From NCBI RefSeq assembly GCF_000321415.2, contig NC_019902.2, positions 2,356,001-2,420,000 on the forward strand: 64,000 nt of DNA. The letters are read 5' to 3'. Origin of the DNA: Thioalkalivibrio nitratireducens DSM 14787 (GTDB lineage Bacteria; Pseudomonadota; Gammaproteobacteria; Ectothiorhodospirales; Ectothiorhodospiraceae). The notes beneath the pieces were generated by a model. It was given only the letters and a program-made list of their open reading frames with translations, had not been told where the DNA came from and made no database searches. Every line of letters begins with the position of its first letter. Within the stretch, counting starts at the first letter, position 1. The translations under genes and the position numbers were made by a program. Positions 1-9,096 of the stretch are shown piece by piece.

Positions 1-133
1 GCTCGCCCGCTCGGGTTAACCGGCCCCGCCACCCGATTCTCCCGCCTTGACCGAAATGGCGCCTACTGCCGTCCTGCGGTTTTCTCGGCGCCAAACTCCC
101 GCAAAACGGCACGCCCGCCACTGCAGCCGACTG

Positions 134-466
134 TCATCCGACGCTCTCAACCTTGTAGCGTTCTTGGACAAACCCATTATCGGACGCTGTCACCTCCAAT
201 AGCGTCAACTTCTGCGCTGGAGAAGCACCCCCAAAGAGGGGAAGGCCGACACCGAGCAGCACGGGAATGCGGGTGATCGTGAGCTCATCAATCAGTTTCT
301 CTTTCAGAAACCGCTGAATCGTAACCCCGCCGTCAATGTAAAGATGTTGCATACCCGCCCTGACTAACCGCCCAACAATCTCTTTCGGGTTCCCTGATTC
401 ACGCCTGACCACATATCCAAGGTGCGCTGGGATTTCCAAATCAGAAGTGGAAAGAACCACCACCAT
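134..466 (-). pseudogene. C-terminal fragment of a RibD-C/dihydrofolate reductase-like gene
   Basis: The reading frame encodes a DHFR-fold C-terminal half: the VVVLSTSDLEIPAHL strand, LYIDGGVTIQRFL, the LIDELTITRIPVLLG segment and LPLFGG are all in the order seen in RibD C-terminal domain proteins. Family members have another 60-70 residues in front (the nucleotide-binding N-terminus), which are absent. The open frame does continue upstream, but into unrelated sequence that includes a 179-bp inverted-repeat element. I read this as a 5'-truncated gene. Family assignment is solid; loss of function is inferred. Confidence 0.75.
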
Positions 467-540
467 GGGAACATCGAGTCCGACATTGTCCAGCCGGACC
501 TCTGTCCGGGCCGGACAGGGTAAAGCACCCAGCGGCCCTC

Positions 541-719
541 CGCATCGAGGGGGAGCATTACACTTTTGTCCCAGACCAAAATCCGTGCAAGTGACTGATA
601 TTTCAGTGTTCGCTTCGTAACATGTTGATATATTGGTGCCGTATCCATGTGATGGCGCTGGGCCGAGAACCGCACTATCACAGGGTCGGGACAAAAGTGT
701 AATGCTCCCCATCGAGGCG
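541..719. repeat. 179-bp MITE-like element with 32-bp inverted repeats
   Basis: Positions 541-572 and 688-719 are inverted repeats differing at about two positions; the inner 22 bases (GGGAGCATTACACTTTTGTCCC-type core) are perfect. The 115 bp between them have no coding signal I can find. I see no convincing target-site duplication. It lies directly beside the break in the RibD-like gene, so it may have caused the disruption or marks a deletion end. Confidence 0.6.
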
Positions 720-1008
720 AAAGATCTCGATGCCCATCTCGTCGGGGTCCACAGCCCCAGCCATCGTTCCGTCCTTGCACGCGTGGAACTGCAGTATCCC
801 GCCACACATTGGCGGGCATCAACAACCCTTCCCCGCGGGTGGTCTGGCAGCCGCAGGTGCTTGCGGGACAACAATGACCCCACGGGAATTCCGGGGACGG
901 TACACCGCGATCACTGTCTGCCGGCGATGGCCGCGCTGTGCCACATGATGGGGGGCCACGAAATGAACCCGTGCGATCCTGCCGCGGCAACCCATTGGGT
1001 GCGTCATA
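720..1008. other. Stretch without an intact gene
   Basis: Apart from the transposase fragment at about 905-982 this interval holds no gene I can support. Open frames on both strands lack family features. Confidence 0.5.
905..982 (-). pseudogene. N-terminal scrap of a REP-associated (Y1) transposase, RAYT copy 1
   Basis: The translation reads RIARVHFVAPHHVAQRGHRRQTV, matching the start of Y1_Tnp/RAYT transposases (typical pattern: basic N-terminus, then PxHHVxQRGxRRQ). Homology stops about ten codons later at a GGGGAC-type sequence near 896-900. Two similar scraps occur near 28.5 kb and 29.3 kb. The catalytic tyrosine region is absent. Confidence 0.6.
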
Positions 1009-1437
1009 ATGGCCAGCATGGCTCGCTCCCGATCACAAGCTCCCGATTCCGGCTGGATCACCTTCCTCGCCCACCTGCTTTTCGTGCTGGCCGCGTGGTC
1101 GGTGTTCATCAAGTACGTCTTTCCGATCACGTTCGCCCTGTTCACGGGCGAGGCCTGGACGGCGCATATCTTCTGGGACCTGTGGCCGGTCGCGCATGTC
1201 TGGCTGGGCTGGGCGCTGTTGACCCAGCCCTGGTACACGCGCTGGCTGGCTGTGGGCATGTCGGTCATCGAGATCGCGATCATCCTGACCCTGTTCTCCC
1301 TTTTTCTGGCCGAGCCGGACTGGACCCTCTGGAGGACCAACTGGTTCGTCAACAAGGTCTTTGTGCTCTCCGCCTTCGCACTGATTCTGGCTACGGTGGT
1401 CGTAAGACCTGAGCTTTTCCGGACGAGGTCGTCTTGA
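1009..1437 (+). CDS. Four-helix integral membrane protein
   Basis: Encodes 142 residues with about four hydrophobic helices (residues roughly 16-40, 50-70, 83-105 and 115-135) and no cytoplasmic domain. I do not recognise the family. It is the first gene of a three-gene operon: its stop codon overlaps the start of the aldo/keto reductase by 4 bases. A second in-frame ATG at 1018 is equally possible; no strong Shine-Dalgarno decides between them. A 5'-truncated copy lies at 15761-16096. Confidence 0.75.
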   Translation: MASMARSRSQAPDSGWITFLAHLLFVLAAWSVFIKYVFPITFALFTGEAWTAHIFWDLWPVAHVWLGWALLTQPWYTRWLAVGMSVIEIAIILTLFSLFLAEPDWTLWRTNWFVNKVFVLSAFALILATVVVRPELFRTRSS

Positions 1438-2366
1438 TGGGTCATCGCCACTCGCGCCGAACCGCCCTGAAACTCCTCGGTGCCGGCATCGCCGCTGCCT
1501 GGTGGATGCCGCATCTGTCCCTTGCCCACTCCGGCACGCTGGTCCGCAAGTCCATCCCCGATGGCGGGCAGCTGCCGGTGATCGGCCTGGGTACCTGGCG
1601 GACGTTCAATGTCGGCCGCGATCCGCAACTGCTCGACGCCCGGACCGAGGTGGTGCGGGCCTTCTTCGAACACGGCGGCGGCCTGGTCGATTCTTCACCG
1701 ATGTACGGCTCCGCACCCGACGTGATGGGCTACGCACTCGACAAGCTGGGCAAGCCGGACTCGCTCTACACGGCCGAGAAGGTCTGGAGCCCGGCCGGCG
1801 GCAGCACGCGCGAGCAGATTGCCGATCTGTCCGAGCGCTGGGGTGTCGCCCGCTTCGACCTGGTCCAGGTCCACAACCTCACCGACTGGCGCGAGCACCT
1901 GGACGTTCTCCAGCGGATGAAGGCCGATGGCGAGATCGCTCACGTCGGCATCACCACCTCGCACGGTCGCCGGCACGACGAGATCGAGCGCATCATGCGG
2001 GAACACGACATCGATTTCGTGCAACTCACCTATAGCATCACTCACCGCCAGGTCGAGGGTCGCCTGCTGCCGCTGGCGCGGGAAAAAGGCGTTGCCGTGA
2101 TCGCCAATCGCCCGTACGACGGCGGGCGCCTGATCCAGAACCTCAAGCGCCGGCATGAAGTCCCTGCATGGGCCGCTGAAGAATTCGATTGCCGCAACTG
2201 GGCCGACTTCCTGCTCAGGTTCATTGTCAGCCATCCGGCGCTGACCTGCGCCATCCCGGCAACGACCCGCGTCGAGCACGTGATCGAGAACATGCGCGCC
2301 GGCCACGAGCCGATGCCGACGCAAGCGACGCGCGAACGCATGATCCGCCACATCGCGTCGCTGTAA
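1434..2366 (+). CDS. Tat-exported aldo/keto reductase
   Basis: Encodes 310 residues. The N-terminus has a twin-arginine signal (RRTALKLLGAGIAAAWW), predicting export of a folded, cofactor-bound enzyme. The mature part is an aldo/keto reductase TIM barrel: GLGTWR near residue 50, the catalytic Asp/Tyr in DSSPMYGSAP, Lys in TAEKVW and His in VQVHNL are all visible. Such enzymes reduce carbonyls with NADPH; the substrate is unknown. It is translationally coupled to the membrane protein before it and followed 7 bases later by the DUF6064 gene, suggesting a small envelope operon. A frameshifted copy lies at 16093-17025. Confidence 0.9.
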   Translation: MMGHRHSRRTALKLLGAGIAAAWWMPHLSLAHSGTLVRKSIPDGGQLPVIGLGTWRTFNVGRDPQLLDARTEVVRAFFEHGGGLVDSSPMYGSAPDVMGYALDKLGKPDSLYTAEKVWSPAGGSTREQIADLSERWGVARFDLVQVHNLTDWREHLDVLQRMKADGEIAHVGITTSHGRRHDEIERIMREHDIDFVQLTYSITHRQVEGRLLPLAREKGVAVIANRPYDGGRLIQNLKRRHEVPAWAAEEFDCRNWADFLLRFIVSHPALTCAIPATTRVEHVIENMRAGHEPMPTQATRERMIRHIASL

Positions 2367-2373
2367 TCGCGCC

Positions 2374-3057
2374 ATGCACGGCTGGCAGACCTACCGCCTC
2401 GAAGACTTCATCCCGTTCACCCCGGACATCTACTGGCGGCTGCTGGAACGCATCAACGAAGCCTTCTGGCCACTGCCCGTTCTGGCCGTCGCCATCGGCC
2501 TGACTGCGCTGTTGCTCGCGCTTCGCGGCAACCAACGCATGGCCCTGGCCCTGCTCGCCCCCGCCTGGCTGACCAGCGGAATCCTCTTCCACTTCACCTA
2601 TTACGCCGAACTGAACTGGGCCGCCCCGTGGTTTGGCTGGGGCTTCATCGCCCAGGCGGCCCTGTTGCTCGCGCTCGCCTTGTTCGCCGGATCAAGCCGG
2701 ACGCAAGGGCCTTCCAAAGGGCTTTCGACCGGGATCGCCACCACCGTCGCGCTGGTTTCTCTGCTCGGCTATCCGCTGATCGCCGCCACCATCGGCCCCG
2801 GCCTGAGCCATGCCGAGACCTACGGCCTGCACCCCGACCCCACGGCCATCGCCACGCTCGGCGTGCTGCTGATGCTCCTGCGCGGCCCCAGCTTCTGGCT
2901 CGCCTCGTTCATTCCGATCCTGTGGTGCCTGATCGGCTCGCTGACCTTGATCGCGATCGACGCAACCGGGGCATTGATCCCGCTGGCCGCGGTGGCCATC
3001 ATTGCCGGGACTTCGATCGCGCGCTCGATCCAGTCAGCGGCGCGGCCACACGTGTAG
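2374..3057 (+). CDS. DUF6064 family membrane protein, copy A
   Basis: Encodes 227 residues with about six hydrophobic segments and the N-terminal pattern FTPDIYWRLLERINEAFWP that I associate with DUF6064. No biochemical role is known to me. Third gene of the operon; the 7-base gap from the reductase implies co-transcription. A second intact copy with several substitutions lies at 17033-17716. Confidence 0.8.
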   Translation: MHGWQTYRLEDFIPFTPDIYWRLLERINEAFWPLPVLAVAIGLTALLLALRGNQRMALALLAPAWLTSGILFHFTYYAELNWAAPWFGWGFIAQAALLLALALFAGSSRTQGPSKGLSTGIATTVALVSLLGYPLIAATIGPGLSHAETYGLHPDPTAIATLGVLLMLLRGPSFWLASFIPILWCLIGSLTLIAIDATGALIPLAAVAIIAGTSIARSIQSAARPHV

Positions 3058-3075
3058 CAACACCGAACCGTAGCC

Positions 3076-3091
3076 GCCTGGCTCGCCAGGC
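3076..3091 (+). terminator. Hairpin after the operon, copy A
   Basis: GCCTGGC-TC-GCCAGGC forms a perfect 7-bp stem 19 bases after the DUF6064 stop codon. There is no clear U-tract, so it may terminate weakly or only protect the 3' end. The hairpin is duplicated with the operon at 17735-17750. Confidence 0.45.
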
Positions 3092-3264
3092 TTGGGAACC
3101 CCCGTCGAGTTCATCCCGCATCTCTGTGCGATGATTGAAGCCGCATCTCGGGTATGGGAGGCGCACACCGCGACGTAGCGAAGTCTGCGGGCGCCCCAGA
3201 TTTCTTGATCGGCGCCGCCTCACCGGACGGCTCGGGAGTCTGCCCAAACGTTGGAAGCCGTTTC

Positions 3265-3600
3265 ATGAGCATCGCGATTCTTTACCGCTGGCGCGTCAGA
3301 CCCGGATATGAAGCGCAGTTTCGGCAGGCCTGGGTCGAGGGCACGGCGCTGATTCATCAACGTTGCGGATCCTTCGGTGCACGCCTGCACGAGGGCGAGG
3401 ACGGCCTGTTCTGGTCGTATGCCCTATGGCCCGACGAGGAATGCCGCCAACGCTGCTTCAGGGGGAGCGGCGTGCTGGACCATCCCGCCTTCCCACGCAT
3501 GCAGGAGGCCGTGGCCGAGCATTTCAAGGAAGTCCGACTTGAACCTTGTGACGACCTGCTCCAGCCACTTCCCGCCACAACCCGTGGCAACAAGCCCTGA
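3265..3600 (+). CDS. Antibiotic biosynthesis monooxygenase (ABM) domain protein
   Basis: Encodes 111 residues of the ABM ferredoxin-like fold: MSIAILYRWRVRPGYEAQF opens with the typical strand plus amphipathic helix, and the middle carries SYALWPDEE. Small stand-alone ABM proteins act as cofactor-free monooxygenases or as stress and heme-binding proteins; no catalytic role can be assigned here. I chose the ATG at 3265 because the homology starts there, though the frame is open from 3154. Confidence 0.7.
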   Translation: MSIAILYRWRVRPGYEAQFRQAWVEGTALIHQRCGSFGARLHEGEDGLFWSYALWPDEECRQRCFRGSGVLDHPAFPRMQEAVAEHFKEVRLEPCDDLLQPLPATTRGNKP

Positions 3601-3974
3601 TACCGGGAACGCGTCCGTTTCGGGGGACAGTCCATCTAAATCCGTATCCCTGTCCCCCGACGATTACCGCGCTGCCGCAAATGCGGGCACCCGGGCACCA
3701 CGCCGCAGAGAAATGGGTGTACTTTCCCCGACATGTCTCAAGTCGGTATTTCAGAAGGATAGCCGTGACCTGGTCGGCGCTTCCCGCCAAGATTTTTCCC
3801 CTGAGCTTTGAGTCCTTGCCCGTCCAGGATTCCCTATTGCGTCGGCCAGCGCTATTCGATGCACAGCGCGAATGAGATCAGCGGACAAATTGTTCTGGCG
3901 CGACTCTTGCGCAAGCATGAGACGTGACAGAACCATTTGTTCCGTCTCAATCGACTTGTTCGGCCTCCCCCCGT
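3601..3974. other. Intergenic stretch with an 11-bp inverted repeat
   Basis: No gene is supported. TCGGGGGACAG at 3620-3630 and its reverse complement at 3650-3660 enclose a 19-base loop; this could be a terminator for the ABM gene or a relic repeat. The rest shows nothing I recognise. Confidence 0.5.
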
Positions 3975-4243
3975 ACTTTCCCTTCGGCCAAGGGCCTCCG
4001 CGAGAAAGGCAGAGACCAAGCGTTCATGCTAACGCCCTCTTGCTTGGCGCGGGCCGTGAGCCGCGCGTGCAAACTACGCGGGATGCGCGCAATAAACTTT
4101 CCGCTAGGCAATTCTCCTGGACGGGGAATCCCTCGGCCTGCTTCCTTGGCTGCCTTGATCCAGACGGAAACCGCGTCACGACCGTTGGCAATGGCTTCTT
4201 CGGGTGTTTCTCCGTCAGACATGCATCCAGGCAAGTCACAGCC
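3975..4243 (-). pseudogene. HicB-type antitoxin remnant, copy 1
   Basis: The frame starts inside a HicB domain at DLPGCMSDGETPEEAI and continues through the ribbon-helix-helix part, SGKFIARIPRSLHARLTARA. Compared with the related copy at 30027-30392, one T is missing just after the SMNA codons (about 4018), so the true C-terminus is out of frame. The first 25-30 residues are missing because the sequence joins the end of a DUF1772 gene at about 4240. Truncated at one end and frameshifted at the other, it is almost certainly non-functional. Confidence 0.75.
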
Positions 4244-4508
4244 CAGCCGCCAGGAGCCAAGGCGCACCCGCGGATGACCAGGCAGAGCCCGACAGCACGA
4301 CGGCGCCGAATGCGACCACCGCCGACCCCAGGAATACCCCGAGAAACATTGGATTGAGGACAACCACGTTGATGCGTTGCATTGCCGCGACTCCGTGTGC
4401 CGCCGGCAGCTGAGCGAGCGCCTTCATCACGAACGTCGAGAAGGCGAAAAACACGCCGCCGACGGTCCCGGCCCCGATGCAAAGCAGAATCGCCGCTATG
4501 GTCATCAT
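4236..4508 (-). pseudogene. C-terminally truncated DUF1772 (anthrone oxygenase-like) membrane protein
   Basis: The 90 residues contain the family's first hydrophobic helix, the FFAFSTFVMKALAQL motif and PMFLGVFLG, as in DUF1772/anthrone oxygenase-like proteins. These usually have about 150 residues and four helices; here the frame ends after the second helix, where it runs into the HicB fragment. The ATG at 4508 is the second of two adjacent ATG codons and follows a GGAAG sequence. I interpret a deletion that fused two unrelated genes. Confidence 0.65.
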
Positions 4509-4877
4509 CGTGGAAGCTTCCGTGAATCCGAGGCCGGACACCTTGCGTGGAGCGAATCGACAGGCTGCGCAACAGGGCCGTTTCTCCGCAAACGCCTGCC
4601 CCGGCGCGGACCGGGGTTGCGATGCCGATCATCCCGAATGCGCCGCCGGTCGAGAACGCGGCGCCAACCCCGACACAACGGCCCCACCGTTCGCGCGCGA
4701 GGCGCGCTCCTGCACGCATCACGGCTCCTGAACTGGTCCGGGGATTCCGGAGTCCTTCTCCGTGAGAGGATAGATTCATGAAAACCGTGACACGAGAATA
4801 CCCTGGGGTTCGCGATCGTAACGAGGGCGGACTGAGCGGATGCCTGACTGCATGGGATGCAGACCGCGAGGGTCACG
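4509..4877. other. Intergenic stretch between diverging gene remnants
   Basis: Open frames exist on both strands but show no family features or convincing ribosome binding sites. I see no RNA gene or repeat. Confidence 0.4.
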
Positions 4878-5801
4878 ATGAGTGACAACGTCACCACGGT
4901 CTTCGGAGGCACGGGGTTCCTGGGCCGTCGCATTGTTCGGGCGCTCGCGGCTTCGGGGAAAGCGGTGTGCATCGCCGCACGCCACCCGGTTCGCCCCGAA
5001 TGGGCGGGCGACGGTGACGGGATCGAGCTCGCCACCGCCGACATCCACGACGAAGCCAGCGTCGCGCTGGCGCTGGAGAACGCCGACTGCGCCGTCAACA
5101 CGGTGAGCCTCTACGTCGAATCCGGCGGCGACGATACCTTCGAGGCCGTTCATGTGACCGGGCCCGGCCGCGTGGCGCGGGTGGCGCACGAGACCGGGGT
5201 GCGGCAGTTGGTGCTGATCTCCGGGATCGGAGCGAGCCCGTCCTCGCCGTCGCCCTACGTCCGGGCCCGTGCCCGTGGCGAGGACCGGGTTCGGGCGGCG
5301 TCCCGCATGCGGTCATCGTGCGCCCCAGCGTGCTGTTCGGGCCGGGCGACGCCTTCCTCACCAACCTGACCCGCCTCGCAAGCCTGCCGGTGATCCCGCT
5401 GTTCGGCCGCGGCGACACCCGCTTGCAACCCGTCCTGGTCGACGACGTAGCCGAGGCCGTGACGAAGCGGCTCGAATCGACCGACTCCGAGAGCTTGCTG
5501 TTCGAACTCGGCGGCCCTCGGGTTTACCGCTATCGCGAGCTCGTGGAGCAGGTGCTCGCGCATCTCGGCCGCCACAGCCCGATGATCCCGGTCCCCTTTT
5601 TCCTGTGGCGCACGCCGGCGCTGCTCGCGAGCCCCCCTGCCCGGCCCACCGTTGACAAGGGACCAGGTCTTGTTGATGCAGGGGGACAACATCGTCGGTC
5701 ACGGGGTCGGCAGCTTCGCCGATCTCGGCATCACACCGCGTTCTCTGCAGGAAAGCCTGCCCTACTGCCTGGGAAGCGGCTCCAACCCCCGCGATGCCTG
5801 A
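4878..5801 (+). pseudogene. NAD(P)-binding epimerase-like gene (NDUFA9 type) with two frameshifts
   Basis: The protein begins MSDNVTTVFGGTGFLGRRIV with a Rossmann GGTGFLG motif and resembles the NAD-dependent epimerase/complex I NDUFA9-like family. A 1-base loss near 5300 (between GEDRVRAA and HAVIVRPSVLFGPGD) shifts the frame. A second shift near 5645 moves the C-terminus (LMQGDNIVGHGVGS, ending at a TGA at 5799-5801) to another frame. Joining the three pieces gives about 307 residues, the normal family length. Either a recent pseudogene or two sequence errors. Confidence 0.8.
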
Positions 5802-6001
5802 TGCCCTCCCGTATCCCTTGAACGATGACGGTGACGGCACGGCCATCCGCCGCGCCCTGCGGCCCATTGCCCCCGGGGTGGATGCCCGGAGCGAGCGCTA
5901 CGTCGTGAACGGCCTCGGCTCCATCGAGTCAAAACCGGAAAAATGGCGGTGTCAAACCGCAGGTTCGTTGCGTGGAACCCACCAACACGGAGGAGGCAGC
6001 C

Positions 6002-6235
6002 ATGAGCAACCACGTCGTTGATGTGACGATTCATCTGGACGAAACCCTTGTTGCCCATAGTCGCGAGGGAATCGAGGACCGGCTGCGCGATCTGGAGGGT
6101 GTGGTATCTGCCACAAGCCGGGACCACACCCCCCACCTGGTCCTGGTCGGATACGATCCCGAGGTGATCAACAGCCGCACGATCCTGGACACGGTCACCA
6201 CGACCGGCGTGCACGCAGAACTGGTCGGAATGTAG
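6002..6235 (+). CDS. HMA-like ferredoxin-fold protein without the metal-binding cysteines
   Basis: Encodes 77 residues with a beta-alpha-beta pattern like heavy-metal-associated domains: VVDVTIHLDETL, the helix around REGIEDRLRDLEGV, and LVLVGYDPEVI. The CxxC metal site is absent, so copper or mercury transfer is unlikely and a regulatory or structural role is possible. GGAGGCAGCC lies directly upstream of ATG 6002 and fixes the start. Confidence 0.6.
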   Translation: MSNHVVDVTIHLDETLVAHSREGIEDRLRDLEGVVSATSRDHTPHLVLVGYDPEVINSRTILDTVTTTGVHAELVGM

Positions 6236-6338
6236 CCCAACATCCCCGACTGTCCCCGGATGAACGCACGAGGGGGGACCATATCATCAAGGATGCTCCA
6301 CCGGTGGACCGATCGTGGCAACGCGCAAGGAGGTTGAC

Positions 6339-7094
6339 ATGTTTGCATTGACCGATCAGGTGGCGATCGTCACCGGAGGCGCGAAGGGCATCGGCCGGGG
6401 CATTGCCCGCGTGCTTGTGCAGGCCGGTGCCCGGGTCGTGATCACCGACATCGACGAGGCCGAGGGCCGGCAGGCGGCTGGCGAACTGGGAGTGGAGTTC
6501 GAGGCGCTCGACGTGAGTTCCCGCGACTCGTGCCGGCACGCCGTACAGGCGATCCAGGAACGTTTGGGGCCGGTGGGGGTGCTCTGCTCCAACGCCGGCA
6601 TCTTTCCGCAGGCGCCCCTGGACACGATGACGGAAGACGACTGGGACACGATGATCGCGGTGAACCTCCGCGGCGCCTTTTTCATGACCCAGGCGGTACT
6701 GCCCGGCATGCGCGAACAGGGATACGGTCGGATCGTGCTCACGTCATCGATCACCGGACCCGTGACCGGGTACCCGGGTTGGGCACATTACGGTGCCAGC
6801 AAGGCGGGCCAGCTCGGCTTCATGCGCTCGGCGGCCCTCGAATGTGCACGGGACGGCATCACGATAAACGCCGTGATGCCGGGGAACGTGCTGACTGAAG
6901 GGCTGAAGGCACAGGGCGAGGACTACCTGCGCGAGATGGCGGAGTCCATCCCTACCCGGGCGCTGTGCGAGCCGCAGGACATTGCCTTCGCCGTGTGTTT
7001 CCTCGCGTCTCCCGAGGCCCGGTACATCACCGGGCAGACACTGATCGTAGACGGCGGCCAGATCCTGCCCGAATCGTTCGAAGCCCTGAAGTGA
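6339..7094 (+). CDS. Short-chain dehydrogenase/reductase, FabG-like
   Basis: Encodes 251 residues of a classical SDR. Visible motifs are TGGAKGIGRG (cofactor loop), NAG in CSNAGIFP, the catalytic Ser in TSSITG and YGASK with Tyr and Lys. Asp in VITDIDEAE after the second strand favours NAD(H), while 3-oxoacyl-ACP reductase-like members vary. The start at 6339 follows a strong AAGGAGG at 6327-6333. It stands alone between the HMA-like gene and a convergent dioxygenase; the substrate cannot be told from sequence. Confidence 0.9.
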   Translation: MFALTDQVAIVTGGAKGIGRGIARVLVQAGARVVITDIDEAEGRQAAGELGVEFEALDVSSRDSCRHAVQAIQERLGPVGVLCSNAGIFPQAPLDTMTEDDWDTMIAVNLRGAFFMTQAVLPGMREQGYGRIVLTSSITGPVTGYPGWAHYGASKAGQLGFMRSAALECARDGITINAVMPGNVLTEGLKAQGEDYLREMAESIPTRALCEPQDIAFAVCFLASPEARYITGQTLIVDGGQILPESFEALK

Positions 7095-7161
7095 CCGGCT
7101 CGGCCGCCGGTTTGCCCGAGGCCAGCCGGCGGCTCCGGTGGCAGGGAGGGTGGCCGGCTCC

Positions 7162-7974
7162 TCACCACTGAAATGCAACGGCGCGTTTACCCAGAATGTA
7201 GTCGTCAAACACCAACGTCGCCGGCTTGCCGGCCATTCCCTGACACACATGAAGCGGCAACAGATGCTCCTCGCGCGGATGACAGTAACGTGCAGACGGC
7301 GCCCGCTCCCATTCGAGCAGCCGCTGTTCCCGCTCCGCCTGCGACAGGGACCCCGTGCAGACGTCGATCAGCCAATCCTGGAATGCATCATTGGCAGGGT
7401 CCGGCACGCGCTCACCCCGCCAATCGAAGGCGCGCATGTTGTGAAACGAGAAGCCAGAGCCGACCACGAGGACATTCTCGCCGTTCAGTTCGCCCAAGGC
7501 TTTGCCAAGCGCAATATGCGCGGCGGGGTCCAGCCCCTGCAGTAGCGACAGCTGTAACGCGGGGATGTCAGCCTGCGGATACATCAGCTTCAGCGGCACG
7601 AACAGACCGTGATCGAAGCCCCGCTGCGAGTCGACGGCTGCAGGAATCCGGTTTCGATTCAGCAGAGCGACGATCAACTGCGCGAGCGTCGGGCTTCCGG
7701 GTGCCGGATAGGTGATTTCGTACGCTTCCGGTGGGAAACCGTGATAGTCGTAGAGCAGCGGCGGTGTTGGCGCATCGAGCACGGTCGCCACCCTCTCCTC
7801 CCAATGCGCGCTGATCACCAGAATCGCATCCGGCTTCCTCAGCCGCGCCGGAAGCTCGCGCAGGAAATCCACCAGCGCCCGGTGGCTGGCGTCGCCGAGA
7901 ATGGGCAACGGACCTCCGCCGTGAGAAAAATAGACAATCCGGGCCTGCGCCTCGGAAGAACTGGGTGTCGCCAT
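7162..7974 (-). CDS. Class III extradiol ring-cleavage dioxygenase (LigB/DODA family)
   Basis: Encodes 270 residues. VYFSHGGGPLPILG at the N-terminus carries the first metal-ligand His, LVISAHWEE the second, and GFDHGLFVPL and VGSGFSFHNMR give the catalytic and further metal ligands of the DODA/LigB subunit fold. These non-heme iron or zinc enzymes open catechol-type rings; bacterial homologues near the plant DOPA-dioxygenase are often of unknown substrate. Its gene is convergent with the short-chain dehydrogenase. Confidence 0.9.
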   Translation of the reverse strand: MATPSSSEAQARIVYFSHGGGPLPILGDASHRALVDFLRELPARLRKPDAILVISAHWEERVATVLDAPTPPLLYDYHGFPPEAYEITYPAPGSPTLAQLIVALLNRNRIPAAVDSQRGFDHGLFVPLKLMYPQADIPALQLSLLQGLDPAAHIALGKALGELNGENVLVVGSGFSFHNMRAFDWRGERVPDPANDAFQDWLIDVCTGSLSQAEREQRLLEWERAPSARYCHPREEHLLPLHVCQGMAGKPATLVFDDYILGKRAVAFQW

Positions 7975-8068
7975 GTCGATTCATTCCTTGCCGACTCGCG
8001 GCGGCTGGCCGACCTGCGGCGGCGGCCAGGGCTCCGCGCACGGCGCGTGTCTCCGCGTCCGCCGCTGG

Positions 8069-9016
8069 TCAGAGCGCGTCTCTCGGATCACGATCGCGCT
8101 CCAGGGATCCCCGGTCCCAGTGCGCCAGATCCGCTGCGGCGTCATACGTGGTTTGCAGAAAGTCCAACAGCATGCCGTCCGGATCCGGTGACTGCCAAAC
8201 CGCATCGTAGGGGAGAACGAACTCGCGAAGATCGGTACTGAAGAAGGCCTCGGCCGGCTGGATCGCCGCATCCGCGAAACCCTGCGGCTCGGGATAGGCG
8301 TACGAGTAGAAGGCCGGATACGGAACGGGCCCGCCGCCTGACCAGAAACCGCAGCTGCTGACCTCGTGCGAATAGGCTTCCCGCGTCACCCAGTCGGGAA
8401 GATTGGGAATTCCACCCGGGTGTTGCGGCGCCGGCCGCCCCGAAAACCGCGTCACCGCCAGGTCGGGGGCGCCCCAGAAGTAATGCACGGGGCTGCACTT
8501 CCCGATGAACCTCGCGCGGAACTGCTTGAAGACCCGATCCACCTGCGCCAGAGCACGCCAGTACCTGTTCACAAAGACCGGATCGTACGATCGGGGGCGA
8601 TCATCCCGATCGAACGGAATGGCCTCGGTGACCTCGTTCGGTTTCCTTTGGATCGTCACCGGCAGGTTCAGGCGGCCCATCTCATCCATCAGCCTCGCGT
8701 AGAAGCCCGCGACGGATTCGGGCCTGAGCGCGAAGCCCCCCGTTTCCCCTTCGCTCGTACGCACCGAAAGGCGATGCGCGATGAAGTCGAACTCGATCTC
8801 GAATACCCGGGCGCCGTGCGGGACGGGCGACGTGGTCAGACCGCGGGCCGTCACGTACAGCGTCGCATTCCATGAGTGATTCACCCATGGGCTCTGCGTC
8901 AAGCGGATCTTGCCCACGATCTGGGTCCACAGGTGGAGGGTCGCGCAGGTGTCGCTCCACGCCTCCAACGGCACGGACGGCCACTGCTCCGTCCCGGAGC
9001 TCGACTGATTCGTCAT
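8069..9016 (-). CDS. DUF5996 family protein
   Basis: Encodes 315 residues. WPSVPLEAWSDTCATLHLWTQ followed by NHSWNATLYVTARGL is the characteristic opening of DUF5996, and the C-terminal half includes HYFWGAPDLAVTRFSGR. No catalytic mechanism is known to me. The ATG at 9016 is preferred because the homology begins within 15 residues of it, although the frame is open to 9232. The upstream region contains an 18-bp palindromic repeat shared with the integron integrase promoter region. Confidence 0.8.
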   Translation of the reverse strand: MTNQSSSGTEQWPSVPLEAWSDTCATLHLWTQIVGKIRLTQSPWVNHSWNATLYVTARGLTTSPVPHGARVFEIEFDFIAHRLSVRTSEGETGGFALRPESVAGFYARLMDEMGRLNLPVTIQRKPNEVTEAIPFDRDDRPRSYDPVFVNRYWRALAQVDRVFKQFRARFIGKCSPVHYFWGAPDLAVTRFSGRPAPQHPGGIPNLPDWVTREAYSHEVSSCGFWSGGGPVPYPAFYSYAYPEPQGFADAAIQPAEAFFSTDLREFVLPYDAVWQSPDPDGMLLDFLQTTYDAAADLAHWDRGSLERDRDPRDAL

Positions 9017-9078
9017 CCGATTCTTTCCCTGGCCAACCGTCAACCGAGTGCCTGACGGAATCTGACCTGTTGGTGATG

Positions 9079-9096
9079 GACAGATTCTGTATAGCA
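9079..9096. repeat. 18-bp repeat, copy 1 (palindromic core)
   Basis: GACAGATTCTGTATAGCA occurs here and at 28173-28190 without mismatch. It contains the 11-base palindrome ACAGATTCTGT followed by a TATAGC that could serve as a -10 hexamer. Here it lies 63 bases upstream of the DUF5996 start codon. Confidence 0.55.

Larger units (their letters stand above)
1095..3153. repeat. Operon duplication, copy A
   Basis: This 2.06-kb stretch is nearly identical to 15754-17812, at a constant offset of 14,659 bases. Copy A has intact reading frames and a complete first gene, so it is probably the parent. The two copies differ by a few substitutions in the first gene, four 1-base indels in the reductase gene and a cluster of substitutions in the first third of the DUF6064 gene. 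Confidence 0.95.
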
